Made by a program: the position numbers and the translations under genes. The notes under the pieces were generated by a model, which was given only the letters and a program-made list of their open reading frames with translations, made no database searches and was not told the origin of the DNA. This document shows, in pieces, positions 34,507 to 46,454 of a stretch of 64,000 bases of DNA (the first letter of the stretch is position 1; every line of letters begins with the position of its first letter). The stretch lies in assembly GCA_025403435.1 (NCBI GenBank), contig CM046343.1, forward strand, positions 30,232,170-30,296,169. Direction: 5' to 3'. This DNA comes from Artocarpus heterophyllus. Taxonomy: Eukaryota > Streptophyta > Magnoliopsida > Rosales > Moraceae.

Positions 34507-37500
34507 GTCCTGTGTGTTTGGCTGGCGAGAAATTAAGCAGAAGAAAGAGAGAGAGAAAATTTTTCTAGAGAGTGAGAAAAAGGGATCGTGATTTTGCGAG
34601 AGAGCTTTTCGAAAGGGTTTGGTGAAGGTTCAAACGTGTTAGTTATGAGTTTACGACCTAAAAGTTTTTTTTTGTTTTTTTGTTTTTTTTTTTTCACCAT
34701 CGTAAGAAGCTTGTTCACGTTGTGCATTTCTTGACCATGAACTTTTCTTGTGCCTTCTGAAGTTGTTGAAATTGAAAGAGATATATAGTTGGGGGACTTT
34801 ATTATGACCATCCCGTGTGTTTTATTTCTTTCCATTAAAATAATTTTATATTTGATATGCTTTCCATTTCCCATCACCTTGGTTGATCATTGATGTATAT
34901 TATTATTATTGTTAAGGTATTGAGATCTTCGGCCGGAGCCTACGTATTATCGGGAAGGCAGCTCAGCGCGACCCTTAGTCCCAGCCATTCAAGTGTCGTT
35001 ATTGTTATTATTATTATTATTAATGCTATTGAAAAAAAAAAAAGATCTATAATTGAGTGACACCTAAGTGCACTGATCGGGAGTGGTCGGAAAAATCGAT
35101 GCCACATATACCATCGATATGGTCAATAGGTTAACCGGACTGCCAATTGCTAGTAATTTGATCTTCCATTTTGAGATTTAGACAGCCAATCCGTGACTAA
35201 AATTATTCAATCGCCATGTATGTTAATTTTTTTAAAAAAATATACGTACATTGTGAATTTATATTTTGTAAAGGATAAAAAAAACTCAAGTCTTATATTA
35301 TTTAAATATGAAAATAAACATCAATTTTATGAGAATATTAGACCACTCTGTCAAACACATCGATCTTTTAAGACGGAAACAAAATCCTTAAAAAGTTTTA
35401 ATATCTACTTAATTATGTGTTCGGTCAGAATTAATATTGTGTTTCTTGTAACTTTTATGAGACTAATGACTATGTTGGTGTCGTTATATCTAATCATTTT
35501 AGGTAAAAATAAAAGTCATAAATTTCGTACCTAGCTTATAATATCATACGATTTCATTGCAAAAATTTAGATTGGTCATTCTATCCCCTTAATCGAGTCA
35601 TTTTTTATTTTGCAAATATTAATAATTAATCGGTTTCAGTCACCAACTCTTCGGAATCAAACCAAAACAACCGGTGCTTTAGCCTTATCATAAAATTACA
35701 AGAGAAATACTATTCATTCACGTATTTGATTCAAGTGCATTAATAAATAATAAAGCTTATGTGAAGCGACCTATTATTATTAGTTAAAAGGAGGTATTTG
35801 CATGTGATCCTTTGGATCCTTCCTCTTTTCACATTAGTCATGGGGGAAAATTGGTTAGGCACCGTCCAAAAAAATCCCATCATCAAAGTTTTCTCTACAG
35901 GTTATAGCGTATATACGCGTAATTAACACGATTACATATTGGAATATATAATTATTCAAAAACCAATTACTTTGAAGGAAATTCTGTGATAATATTGATC
36001 AAAAATAGATAATTAATTATACTGATCCTACATAGTATTGTTCATACTTTATGGAAAACCTTGTCTAAAACAACAAGATTAATAAATATTACTTAACTAA
36101 AAAACAAAATGATAAGCAATTTAAAATATCCAAATAAATATATTAATTAAGCAAATACTTCGATTGTAGAGTTCTTAAATTGATTTCATTTAGTATTTTG
36201 GTATAATAATGTTTTAAATTGTATTTTGTGATGGCTAAGAAAGGCAGTTTTGTTTTTTTGAAAAATAATTGCTTCATCAAAGGATATTTTGAGTATGATT
36301 TTATAAACACATGAGGTGTTTTAGGTATTTTTATAATAATAATAAAAAAAAGAAAAGTGGTATTTAATTAAACAAAACACATAAAGTGTTTCGGGTATTT
36401 TTCGTTAGAATGAGAGTTTTGATTGTGTATAAAGGTTAAAAGTAAATTGTACTGTTGCATCCTGAACTACTTATTTTTGCATAATACACCCTGAACTTTT
36501 AGTCTTGCCACAATGCACCTTGAACTTTTAAATCATTGATAATTGAGATTCAATAGCTATTTTTAATTTTTGATAAGTTCTCTTTTCACATGTTGAGCTT
36601 CAATTTTTTCTTAAAATGACAAGTTCTGTTCTTAAGAAAACTCACGTGTGAATTTCGTAACTAAAATTGTCTATACTTTTAATGCTTGCTAGCTATTAGA
36701 CCTTATTTACTAATGATTTCAAAATTTAAAGTATATATTGTCAAGATTTAAAATTTAAAATGCATTATATAAAAATAAATAGCTTAGAATACAATAGTAT
36801 AATTTACTCAAATAAAAAAGATGAAGTTGGGTTACGTGGGTACGAAGGAATATGAACTATTCAAACATCGTGAAAAAGTACCTCATAATGAGGACATTTA
36901 TTTAATGGACCCATAAATCTAATAAAATGTTAATATGTTTAATGCAAATATATATCTCTTTCTTTCCTTCGGCAAAATAAATAAATAAATAATCTCTTTC
37001 TTTCCCTTTGACCCTACACATACGGATTAGGATAAATTGTCTAGAAATTTATAAATGTCTTTGACTTTGATGAACCACGCTTTGAGGCGGTTTATATATG
37101 CAATAGATTGGTGTGAGCGATTTGTAGATCAATATTTTTCGTTTGAAAGCGATATAGATCATTAATATTTGCTGAGGTTATTTATTCGTTGTCCATAAAT
37201 AGGGACCTTATAAACTTTGGTTTTATTGACCCATTTTTGTTTTATTGCTCGTCGTGTTGCAGTGAGCAGTGGTCACACAAGTCGTGATATTTTAGCATGA
37301 TTTTAAGCCACCTCAAATTAAGTGAGATAAGTTATTACAGCTGAAGAAGCACTCAAAAAGTGGATTACAAAGTTTTAATTATATCATTATTTTATATTAA
37401 TTGGACAAAGAATTTGAGTCCGGATGATGCGTACTCTTAGCTGAATGTTTGGTTGTAATTGAATTTGAGTCCGTGTAACACATACCCTGGCTAAATATTT

Positions 37501-40224
37501 GGTCCTAATTGTATAGATTAATTGTTCACAAAAAAAAAAAATGTTTCACAAACCTTAAAAAAGCTTTTCGTTTTGTTTTGTTTTTTGTTTTTTGTTTTTT
37601 TGTTTTTTTAATGTTAATCACGACTATACATGATACATGTATATACGAAAACGTCTATAATATTTCAAAAGTTTACATTATAACATATTTTTATTTTATA
37701 CTGTAACATGAAACTATTTACGGTTCTTAAACACCCTATAAATAGAGGTGCAATGACTAAACAAAATTTAGGCCTAGAAAAGGATTGTAAAATAGGTGTT
37801 TAAAATTATTTTATTTATTTTTGTAAAAATTATTATTTTAAATTTTTACCTTAATTTGTTCCCTGCTTTCCCTTCAAAAAAAAAAAAAAAAAGAGATCCT
37901 CCTGTTATAGTCAGCACAGCGAGCGTAAGTCGGAGACTAATTTCCTTTTATATATATGGCCACCTGTCTCTCTAAATAGATCTCAAAATTTTATTCACTA
38001 AATAGTATTGACAAAATTTTCTTTAAAAACAAGTTTTTATTACATTTACGGATAAACATAAAAAGTCAATAAATAAAATTTCTAGACTTTTTTTTCCACA
38101 TATTCAAGTTTTCATTCATGATATCTTCATGACAAGAAACAAGATAAAAGAAATGCATGTACATATGGACCAATTAAACAAAGCGAGTCATTTTCAGATG
38201 TGTTTAGTGTTCATACTTAACCCGTCCATAAAAATACAACGGCTAAACCAAAATAGGAAATGACAGGAAAACAATACGTTGACAAAAGGATATCAAAATC
38301 ATGATCAGCGCAGATAAGGAGGATGATTTGGTTTCCACTTTTGGAAGTGTAAAATACGAGTGCAATAAAATTATATATATATAAATCAAGTTTTAATTGA
38401 CAGAAACCATGATCTACTGCCCCAAAATCACAACTCAGAGTCTAAGATTACGTTAATTAATACAGCTTGCCTTCATATAATCTAATATTTAAGAGAAGGA
38501 CCAAGATTTTAAATTTCAACTTAGATGCATTAGCTTAGAGTAAGGTAGGCCATAACTGCCCATTAACTCCCTAAAGCAAGGACCTTTCCCTATGGGAAAG
38601 AAATATGCATCATTTGACCCCAGACCCTTCAACAGCTGAAGAAATTGACTTTTGGGACATGTTTCCAGCCTCTGCTCTGATGCCCATTTCACTTCAGAAA
38701 AATTAGCGATGGCGGTAGGATGCGTATGCTTCCTCTATCTTCATAGCCAATTACTCTTTTGCCCACTATACCTGCTCCTTTACCCACTTAACTTAAGGAG
38801 GGGTCAGGGTCGGAGAATCCTTATCGGAAGAGCTATATTCATACCATACCTATTTAACCCAATTAAGATATTTTGTCTTATTTTCATATTCCTTTGACTG
38901 TCTTTCAATTAAATTTTAATAGATAAGTGAATTTTGGTTCTATTTATGTGTTCAGGTTATTAAATTTAAATGATGTGTCAAAAATATAATAAAAGGGACA
39001 ACCAATAAGACAGGAACAACATATCTGGATTCCATTTACCTATCAAGAGTTTAAAATTATTAATATTATCTAACTTGAATCAAATTTCATTAAATAATTT
39101 GTAAAATTTATCTACATTATAAAAATATAGCGTCAATAAAATCCAAACTCCATCAATCCAAAAACTTAATTTGTAAAATAAACTAAAACATTAAAATAAT
39201 AACATTATTATTCCTTTTCTTTGCATATTCTTTACATAACTTCATGCCAATTCCATTTTATATCAATAGATGTATATATATAAATATATACGTGCACATT
39301 TTTTAATTGTTACATTCTTAATGGGAACATTTTCAATAAGGGTAAATTTTAACAATTGATGATGTAACATGATAAGAATTTAATCTCATTATTTATCATT
39401 AATTTTTTTAGTCAATGACCCAATTTATTACAACCAACTAATTCATATCATAAGGTTAATCATAAAGTACATATTAGAGACGTAACCATTAAGACCATAC
39501 CCACACACAAACACATATATGTAAAAAACTTAAAGTACATATAATGGGGTTAGAGATGAGGGAGGGGGAAGCCCCGCCCCCGCCTCGGCGGTTAATTTTA
39601 ACCCCCCCATTACCTGCCTCCACCCTATGTAGTATCCGTCATACCCCTCGTATTAAGGGTGGATGCTTGCGAGTACTTGTATCCATGAGTAAAAATGTCA
39701 TCTCCAAGAAGAATCAATCTATGACACAAATACATATAAATATAGTTTTTTTCTTTTTGGGTGCATACATATACATATAGTACTTGCTATTTTACGGTCC
39801 TTTTGGGAGGAACAAAAACATAACATGATATTTATTTGATGTAACTCGAATGATATAGAAGTGACGTTATTCTAGAATAATTGAATTTCTTGGTGGTTTG
39901 ATTTAGGAGGTTAAAATTATAATAGTTGTTATTTCTAGTTGAATTGTCGTTTGTCTTAATTTTGTTATTGGTTCATCGATACTTGTCTAATATGTCCTTT
40001 GTCTTAGTAAGTATTTATTCTCGTCTAGTGCATGAGCTATAAATGCACATGATAGCTATTAAATACCATAGTTGAGTTTCCTCCAATTTGGAGCTTTTCT
40101 CTTCTTGTCATGGATTTCGCTTAGTTTTTTTCCAGTTTTGCTACATGAGCGTTCCATGTCTACAACATAAGCTTTGCGTTGAAATAAACATCATTTAACG
40201 TTTTTTTTACTACTATATGTTATA
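34507..40224. other. long intergenic region, AT-rich, with dispersed repeats
   Basis: 34507-34900 is the upstream region of the small gene. 34910-35190 contains unusually GC-rich, non-coding sequence of unknown origin. 36441-36808 is an inverted-repeat element. 38560-38900 and 39540-39660 have higher GC (the latter includes GCCCCGCCCCCGCC) and short open frames with no recognised product. The rest is low complexity. Confidence 0.45.
36441..36808. mobile_element. 368-bp inverted-repeat (MITE-like) element
   Basis: It starts AGTAAATTGTACTGTTGCAT and ends with the inverse of AGTAAATTATACTATTGTAT. The arms extend inward for about 60-70 bases (CTTATTTTTGCATAATACAC against CTATTTATTTTTATATAATG). 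There is no coding capacity. A partial relative lies at 5841-5965. The boundary duplication is not clear. Confidence 0.65.
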
Positions 40225-40229
40225 TGTTA
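40225..40229. repeat. target-site duplication TGTTA, left copy
   Basis: TGTTA directly precedes the left LTR and recurs directly after the right LTR at 45038-45042. Confidence 0.8.
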
Positions 40230-40493
40230 TGACAAGTTTGAGTGTATTGATAATTATGTATTGCTTGCATTACTTCAGAAGATTACAATTACATATATAC
40301 AAACCAATTTAATGAAAATGGAAGCTAAAATAAGGAAATAAAAATAAACTAGGAAATTGTAATAAACTAGGAAACTGTGATATGCTAATCCAGCTGTACA
40401 AGCTATTTGTCAACCATTCTCATAATCCTTTGCAATTGATTAGCGAGTGATTAGCGAGTTAATTGGGATATCTCATCCACGATTCTCGCTATA
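40230..40493 (-). repeat. copia element 2, left LTR (3' LTR on the coding strand)
   Basis: It starts TGACAAGTTTGAGTG and ends CTCGCTATA on the plus strand, 264 bases. It matches 44774-45037 with about seven differences. Confidence 0.93.
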
Positions 40494-40507
40494 GCCTCCC
40501 TCAAGCA
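40494..40507 (-). other. copia element 2 polypurine tract
   Basis: The minus strand reads TTGAGGGAGGC directly before the 3' LTR. Confidence 0.8.
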
Positions 40508-40541
40508 CTAATGTGTGTTTTTCTCATAAAGTCACAACACA

Positions 40542-43064
40542 TCAAGGCTTGCATGTCGTGCATGAGAAAAAAATGGACGAGAAGTTGCCTCCCTCAAGCT
40601 GTAGTATGTGTGCTTCCAAAACCAAGTGATTTAAGAATGACATGAAATTGATCAGTGCTAAGCCCCTTGGTGAAGATATCAACAAGTTGAGATTGAGAAG
40701 GCACATATTTAAAATCAATAGCCTTTCTTCATACTTTTTACGAACAAAGTGACAATCCATTTCGATGTGCTTGGTTCGCTCATGAAAGACTGGATTAGTG
40801 GCAATGTGAATTGCAGATTTGTTGTCGCAGTGAAGCGTAATTGGACGAGGGACTTCGACAAACATGTCTCGTAGAATATGAGTGAGCCAAACGATTTCTT
40901 TTGTGACCAGCGCCATTGCCCTGTATTCGGCTTCAGCCGAAGAAAGTGAAATGGTGGGTTGCTTTTTGGAACGCCAAGTCAGTGGAGCATCACCAAGCAA
41001 TGTAATGAACCCAGTTGTAGATTTACGTGTTGTGGGACAAGCACCCCAATCCGCATCACAATAGGCAGCAAGAATGAGATTGTTGTCGTAAGGATAAAAC
41101 ACTCCCTTGTTGGGGGCGTTCTTGACATATCGAACCACACGTTTTGCCATTTCCATGTGGGGCTTCCTCGGGTTTTGAAGGAATTGGCTAAGAAGGTGGA
41201 CTGCATAAGAAAGGTCTAGCCTGGTCATGGTCAGGTATAGGAGTCGACCTACTAGACGTCTGTAAATGCAAGCATCATCTAGTAAATCACCATTGTCTGC
41301 TGAAAGCCCATGCTGTTGAGGAATAGGTGTGTCTACGCTTCGTGCATGCTCAACATCAGCTTCTGCAATAATATCTTGAGCATATTTATGTTGGTGAAGA
41401 TAAATGCCCTCACTAGTTCGGGTTAAATCCAACCCGAGAAAATAAGTCAGAGTTCCTAGATCTTTGATTTGGAATTGACTCTTAAGATATTCCTTGAACT
41501 GGATACACTTCTCATTGTTGTTTCCCGTGATAATGAGATCATCAACATAAATGAGAACAACTAACTTGTCATTCCCTCTTGACATCGTGAAAAGTGAATT
41601 GTCAGAATCACTTTGTTTGAAGCCATATGTTAACAAAGCTTGAGAAAGTTTGCCAAACCATTGTCGAGATGCTTGTTTGAGCCCGTATAAGGAATTGTGG
41701 AGTTTACACACGAGTTTCCTATTTGTGCTGTGAAGACCTTGTGGAAGTTTCATGTACACTTCCTCATCAAGGTCGCCGTTGAGAAAAGCATTATTTACAT
41801 CCATTTGGTGTAAATCCCATCCTTTAGAAGCGGCAACAACTATGAGACATTTCACGAAAGCAAACTTAGCAACAGGTGCAAAAGTCTCATTGTAGTCGAG
41901 TCCCTTGATCTGACTATATCCCTTTGCAACAAGGCGTGCTTTGTATTTATTGATAGTCCCATCTGGATTTTGCTTGAGTTTGAATACCCATTTGGAACCA
42001 ATGGCCTTTTTTCCTCTTGGTAATTCAACAAGATTCCAAGTTTGGTTGGCAGCAAGAGCTTGTAACTCCGTCTTTATAGCCTCTCGCCATTGTTGGTGTT
42101 GGTAAGCTTCTTCAAAACTACTTGGCTCTAGTGCTGAAGAACTTGCATTCTTAATACTGGCATTAGAAGGTATTGGATGAGGATTACCTTGCACATCAAG
42201 TGAAGCTGAGTGATTTGAATGAGCATGTAGTGGGGGGATACGTTCTTCCTTGGCAACATTCAAAACATAATCCTCAAGATATTTTGGAGGTTGGCGGGCA
42301 CGTGTGGGTCCTGTCACTGGCACAGATTCTTCAACATGCTCTAGTTGATCATTGCCATTTTCTTCATCTTGCAAACTCTCCATTTCGTCATCTGCATTAT
42401 CCAGAACTAGGCCATCATTGTCGGGAGGTTTTGGGATTGTGTGTTTTTCTAATGGATTGTTTTGGTTTCCCTTATTGTTATTACCAAAAGGGAATGAATC
42501 CTCATAGAAAATCACATCTCGTGAATCAATGATTCTTCGCATGTCTATTTCAAGGACTTTGTACCCTTTCTTCCCCGGCGTATATCCAAGAAAAACACAT
42601 CGTCGAGAATGGGCTTCAAATTTGTCAAGAGGCTTTGGCTTGTTGTAGACATAACACAAGCAACCAAAGACTCTTAAGTGATCATAGTTTGGTTTGGAAT
42701 GAAAAAGTACCTCATACGGAGTTTTTCCATGAAGACGTGAACTGGGCATCATATTAATCAGATATGCTTTTATCATAATGCACTCCCCCCAATAGCATAA
42801 AGGAACGTTGGACTGAAAGAGCAAAGCATGAGCTACTTCGAGGAGATGCCAATGCTTTTGTTCCACAACGCCATTTTGCTGTGGAGTGTGTGGACATGTT
42901 GTCTGATGTATTATTCCTTCATTAAGCATAAATCTCTTGAAACATCCTGAGACAAATTCTGGTGCATTATCAGATCTAATTTTTTTAATACATTTTCCAA
43001 ATTGCGTTCTAATCATTTTTACAAAATGTTCAAAAAATGTAGAAGCTTCGGCCTTAGTTCTCAT
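40542..43064 (-). CDS. copia element 2 pol: integrase, reverse transcriptase, RNase H
   Basis: Open frame of 840 codons. It runs from the integrase core (RSDNAPEFVS; HTPQQNGVVEQKHW) through the linker (DVIFYEDSFPFG) to the copia RT domain (WVFKLKQNPDGTINKYKARL; QMDVNNAFLNGDL; catalytic YVDDLIITG) and RNase H (DADWGACPTTRKSTTGF; SSAEAEYRAMA; CDNKSAIHIATNPVFHERTKH). The last 50 residues or so leave the family pattern, consistent with a frameshift just upstream of the end. The frame is separated from the preceding gag-protease region only by a TGA at about 43150. RT catalytic residues look intact. Confidence 0.93.
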   Translation of the reverse strand: MRTKAEASTFFEHFVKMIRTQFGKCIKKIRSDNAPEFVSGCFKRFMLNEGIIHQTTCPHTPQQNGVVEQKHWHLLEVAHALLFQSNVPLCYWGECIMIKAYLINMMPSSRLHGKTPYEVLFHSKPNYDHLRVFGCLCYVYNKPKPLDKFEAHSRRCVFLGYTPGKKGYKVLEIDMRRIIDSRDVIFYEDSFPFGNNNKGNQNNPLEKHTIPKPPDNDGLVLDNADDEMESLQDEENGNDQLEHVEESVPVTGPTRARQPPKYLEDYVLNVAKEERIPPLHAHSNHSASLDVQGNPHPIPSNASIKNASSSALEPSSFEEAYQHQQWREAIKTELQALAANQTWNLVELPRGKKAIGSKWVFKLKQNPDGTINKYKARLVAKGYSQIKGLDYNETFAPVAKFAFVKCLIVVAASKGWDLHQMDVNNAFLNGDLDEEVYMKLPQGLHSTNRKLVCKLHNSLYGLKQASRQWFGKLSQALLTYGFKQSDSDNSLFTMSRGNDKLVVLIYVDDLIITGNNNEKCIQFKEYLKSQFQIKDLGTLTYFLGLDLTRTSEGIYLHQHKYAQDIIAEADVEHARSVDTPIPQQHGLSADNGDLLDDACIYRRLVGRLLYLTMTRLDLSYAVHLLSQFLQNPRKPHMEMAKRVVRYVKNAPNKGVFYPYDNNLILAAYCDADWGACPTTRKSTTGFITLLGDAPLTWRSKKQPTISLSSAEAEYRAMALVTKEIVWLTHILRDMFVEVPRPITLHCDNKSAIHIATNPVFHERTKHIEMDCHFVRKKYEERLLILNMCLLNLNLLISSPRGLALINFMSFLNHLVLEAHILQLEGGNFSSIFFSCTTCKP

Positions 43065-43151
43065 TAAGTATACCCAAGTACTCCTTGAGCAATCATCTAC
43101 AAGTGTGAGAAAGTAAGCATGCCCATTTTGTGTCTTTACATGGTAAGGACC

Positions 43152-44738
43152 TCATGTGTCAACATGAATAAGATCAAAAACTTCCATAGATTTATTTCCT
43201 TCAACTGGGAATTTCTTTTGACATTGTTTAGCACGATGGTAAACATCACAAGGCCCCGGCTTCTCTTTACTCTTAAAAACAAAAACATCATAAACTTCTT
43301 TTATTCTAGCCATAGGAAAATGTCCTAATCTGCGATGAAGTAAATCAGCCTCCACACTAGATTCTGCCGCATAAACTCTCTTTGGTGAATCTTCGCAAAG
43401 CTGATAGAGTCCCCCCTTAAGCCGGCCTGATCCAATCACCGTCTTCCTCACAAGGTCCTGAATTAGACAATTGTTTGGTTGGAAGATAATAGAACAATTT
43501 AGATCCCGCGTTAGTTTGCTAATTGATATCAAATTACAATTGAAATTAGGCAAACATAATGTATGCTTCAAACAAATATGGTCGTTCAAGTTTACATCCC
43601 CAACCATTGTTGTTTCGGCCTTTTCTCCATTAGGAAGAGTGACCTTGATCGGCCTTGTGAGGATAGAGGTTTCTTTTAACAAGTTTGCATTTGAGACTAT
43701 GTGATCAGATGCACCACTATCTAGGATCCAAGATAAAGTTTTAATGTTATCGATGAAATTGATGTTGGTAGCAGTCTGATTTTCTTTTGCCAAAAGTCCC
43801 AAAAGCTGATCGTACTGCTCTTGTGTGAGGACTTGTTGTCGTGTTCCAGTGCCTATATGAGTGACATCTATGCTTGCAACATGTGTTGCGTGTCTCCCTT
43901 TCTTCTTCCATTGCCAATTTGGCAGATATCCCACAATCTCAAAGCAATTTTCTTTGGTGTGCCCAACCTTATTGCAATGATCACACTTGGGCTTTTTTCC
44001 TTGAACCTTGCTGACTTTGAAAGCAGCCGGATCATTTTGTTGTGTATGGCTCATGGTAACTTCTTTCGAGGTTAGCAAGGCACATGCGTTTGACAAGCTG
44101 GGCAGGGGCTCCTTGCAAAGGATATTCGACCTCACCACTCCAAAGGCTTCATTCAACCCCATAACAAATTGATGGAGTCTCTCTTCCTCCTTCTTTTTTG
44201 CAGCAACTCCACATGTACAACCAGAACACTTTGGATCATGCGGCTTGGCAAATGCACTCAACTGTTCCCATAAGCTCTTCATCTTTGCATAACAAGTTGA
44301 GACAGTCATGTCACCTTGACGTGTGTTGATTATTTCCCGCTTGATTTCCTAGATTCTGGGGCCACTTCATTGTGAAAACCTCTCCTCTAATTCCAGCCAC
44401 ATACCTCTAGCGGTGTCATGATATACGATACTGTCATGTAACTCTTCATTAACTGAATTAAGGATCCAAGACATTACCATCGAATTGCAAGTGATCCAAT
44501 TTTCTTCATCTGGATCTCCTTCTGCTGGTTTTGATAGTCTCCCATTCATGAACACTATTTTGTGTTTGGATACCAAGGCGTTGGTGACAGCTCTTCTCCA
44601 TGTTGGGTAGTTCGTCCCTTTGAGCAGATGCGTGACTAGCTGGTCTCCAGGTCTATCTGAGTTGCTCAGCATATAGTGTGTCTGCTTGTCGTTCTTTGCT
44701 GCTGTAGTTGCCCTCATATTGGTTGTCTCCTCTGCCAT
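43152..44738 (-). pseudogene. copia element 2 gag, protease and integrase start, frameshifted
   Basis: The gag start at 44738 (MAEETTNMRATT) lies 24 bases inside the primer site. The frame is lost near 44367 and resumes by 44309. The nucleocapsid knuckle CDHCNKVGHTKENC keeps the CX2CX4HX4C pattern. The aspartic protease motif ILDSGASDH lies near 43715. A pre-integrase zinc-binding segment (LLHRRLGHFPMAR) precedes the integrase start, where the TGA interrupts. Confidence 0.88.
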
Positions 44739-44762
44739 TGGATCTTAGAAGCAATAGACCCT

Positions 44763-44773
44763 CTCTGATACCA
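44763..44773 (-). other. copia element 2 primer binding site (initiator tRNA-Met)
   Basis: The minus strand reads TGGTATCAGAG directly after the 5' LTR end CTTTTCA. Confidence 0.9.
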
Positions 44774-45037
44774 TGAAAAGTTTGAGTGTATTGATAATTA
44801 TGTATTGCTTGCATTACTTCAGAAGATTACAATTACATATATACAAACCAATTTAATGAAAACGGAAGCTAAAATAAGGAAATAAAAATAAACTAGGAAA
44901 CTGTAACAAACTAGGAAACTGTGATATGCTAATCTAGCTGTACAAGCTATTTGTCAACCATTCTCATAATCTTTTGCAACTGATTAGCGAGTGATTAGCG
45001 AGTTAATTGGGATATCTCATCCACGATTCTCGCTATA
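44774..45037 (-). repeat. copia element 2, right LTR (5' LTR on the coding strand)
   Basis: 264 bases from TGAAAAGTTTGAG to CTCGCTATA, followed by TGTTA at 45038-45042. Confidence 0.93.
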
Positions 45038-45042
45038 TGTTA

Positions 45043-46212
45043 TGTGGTAGCATTGTTCTTTCAAAAGGACCGTAGATTAAACCTCTCTAGGAATTGGCGG
45101 AGAGCAAAACGAGCAACTAGGATGATTTTTCTCTTCCCCGAATTTGCATGCTAAGTAATCGGTTTTTTGTTTTTGGGCTGTCATTACTTTTTAACCTATC
45201 TGTTTTTATTTTCTTAATTAGCTAGCTTTGTGTTGAATTATTGTTGAAAGAGTCATATAAAGGGATGTGTAGTTTCAATTTGGCATGTAAGCTTGCACGT
45301 AGTGTTGGAGCTCTTCCTTCCCACATTACATAGCTTGCTTCAATATATATATATATATATATATATATATCTTGAAAGAGTTATCATGATTTGGATTTCA
45401 GCATGATCACTCAATTTGTGGAGGGTCACTAATCTTTAATTATGAATATATACATATATATTTATATATATTATCTACACACATGATACCATGCATAAAA
45501 TATTTGTGGACTTGGCATCTTGGGCTATCCAAGTACACCATTTTGACACGGATTATGGGCAGCAAGATGTCACCGTTTTAGTAGTTAAAATAAACACTTC
45601 TAAGGGGACTAATCTTTAAAGCGAAATATCTAATTACTTGTTTTACATTTAGCAAATACTATGTGTCCATATTTTTTGCTTGCTTCTATTTTTCAATTAA
45701 TTTGTCTCCTAAACAATCTGATATCTGTCATAAACTGCTCTGATCTTTTTTGCAGAAGACAGTGATTATTATGTTTGCTTACTCGTCTGTTTTGGTTCGG
45801 ATTTAAATAGCAAGAATGTCATTCCATATTGAACCACCACATCACACCAATGCTACCGTTTTCCACTTTGACAAAGGTTTCAGATTGACCAAAAAAATTT
45901 TAATTTCTACTTCTCTTATGGTAACCATTCGTAGTAAATTTTGCAATATGTTAACTTGAAAAGAAAAATGTCCATATACAAATGGATTTGGCCCTTTGAC
46001 TTTGGGTTATAGTACAAGCTTTTATTGATTTTATCAATGCCATCGCTTAAATTAAGCCTAATACTACTTATGAAATCTAGTTACTCATTTGTACTACTTT
46101 TACATGTAAATTAGGCGTAAATATTTTCAAAAATTGTATATTTGAATCTCAACCCTTTAAAAGTGTATTCTTCTAATGCAGCCCGGTAACTCTTATGTAC
46201 AAAATAAGCCAA
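45043..46212. other. intergenic, AT-rich
   Basis: A TA microsatellite at about 45342-45370, otherwise AT-rich sequence with no supportable gene. Confidence 0.45.
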
Positions 46213-46454
46213 TAAAGGCAAGTTTGACACGCCGTATTAGCTATCTATATTGTATTATTTAAAATAATACAATGTTTAGTGACATCCCTATATTGTACTA
46301 TTTAATACGAAAATAAAAAATTAATACAATACAAGTTATGATATCAAATACAACCAAAAACCTCCATATTAATCCATATTGTATAATTTAAACCAAAAGT
46401 ACATATTAATAAACCAATTAAATATTTAAAATATATTAAAAATTACATAGAAGT

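Larger units (their letters stand above)
40230..45037 (-). mobile_element. Ty1/copia LTR retrotransposon with near-complete pol
   Basis: A 4,808-bp element, coding strand minus, with two 264-bp LTRs that differ at about seven positions. The primer site for initiator tRNA-Met, purine tract and target duplication TGTTA are present. Order is gag, protease, integrase, RT, RNase H. Lesions seen: a gag frameshift between 44309 and 44367, a TGA where Trp is expected at about 43150, and a frameshift near the RNase H end (about 40710-40740). Otherwise an 840-codon open frame covers most of integrase, RT and RNase H, so it is young. Confidence 0.95.

Noticed and set aside
38652..38897. 81-codon frame in a higher-GC patch, considered as an organellar insert or small gene
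   Set aside because: No recognisable organellar gene or domain; kept only as unexplained intergenic sequence.
45340..45371. TA-rich tracts (also near 2705 and 3650) as regulatory elements
   Set aside because: Simple dinucleotide microsatellites, common in plant intergenic DNA.
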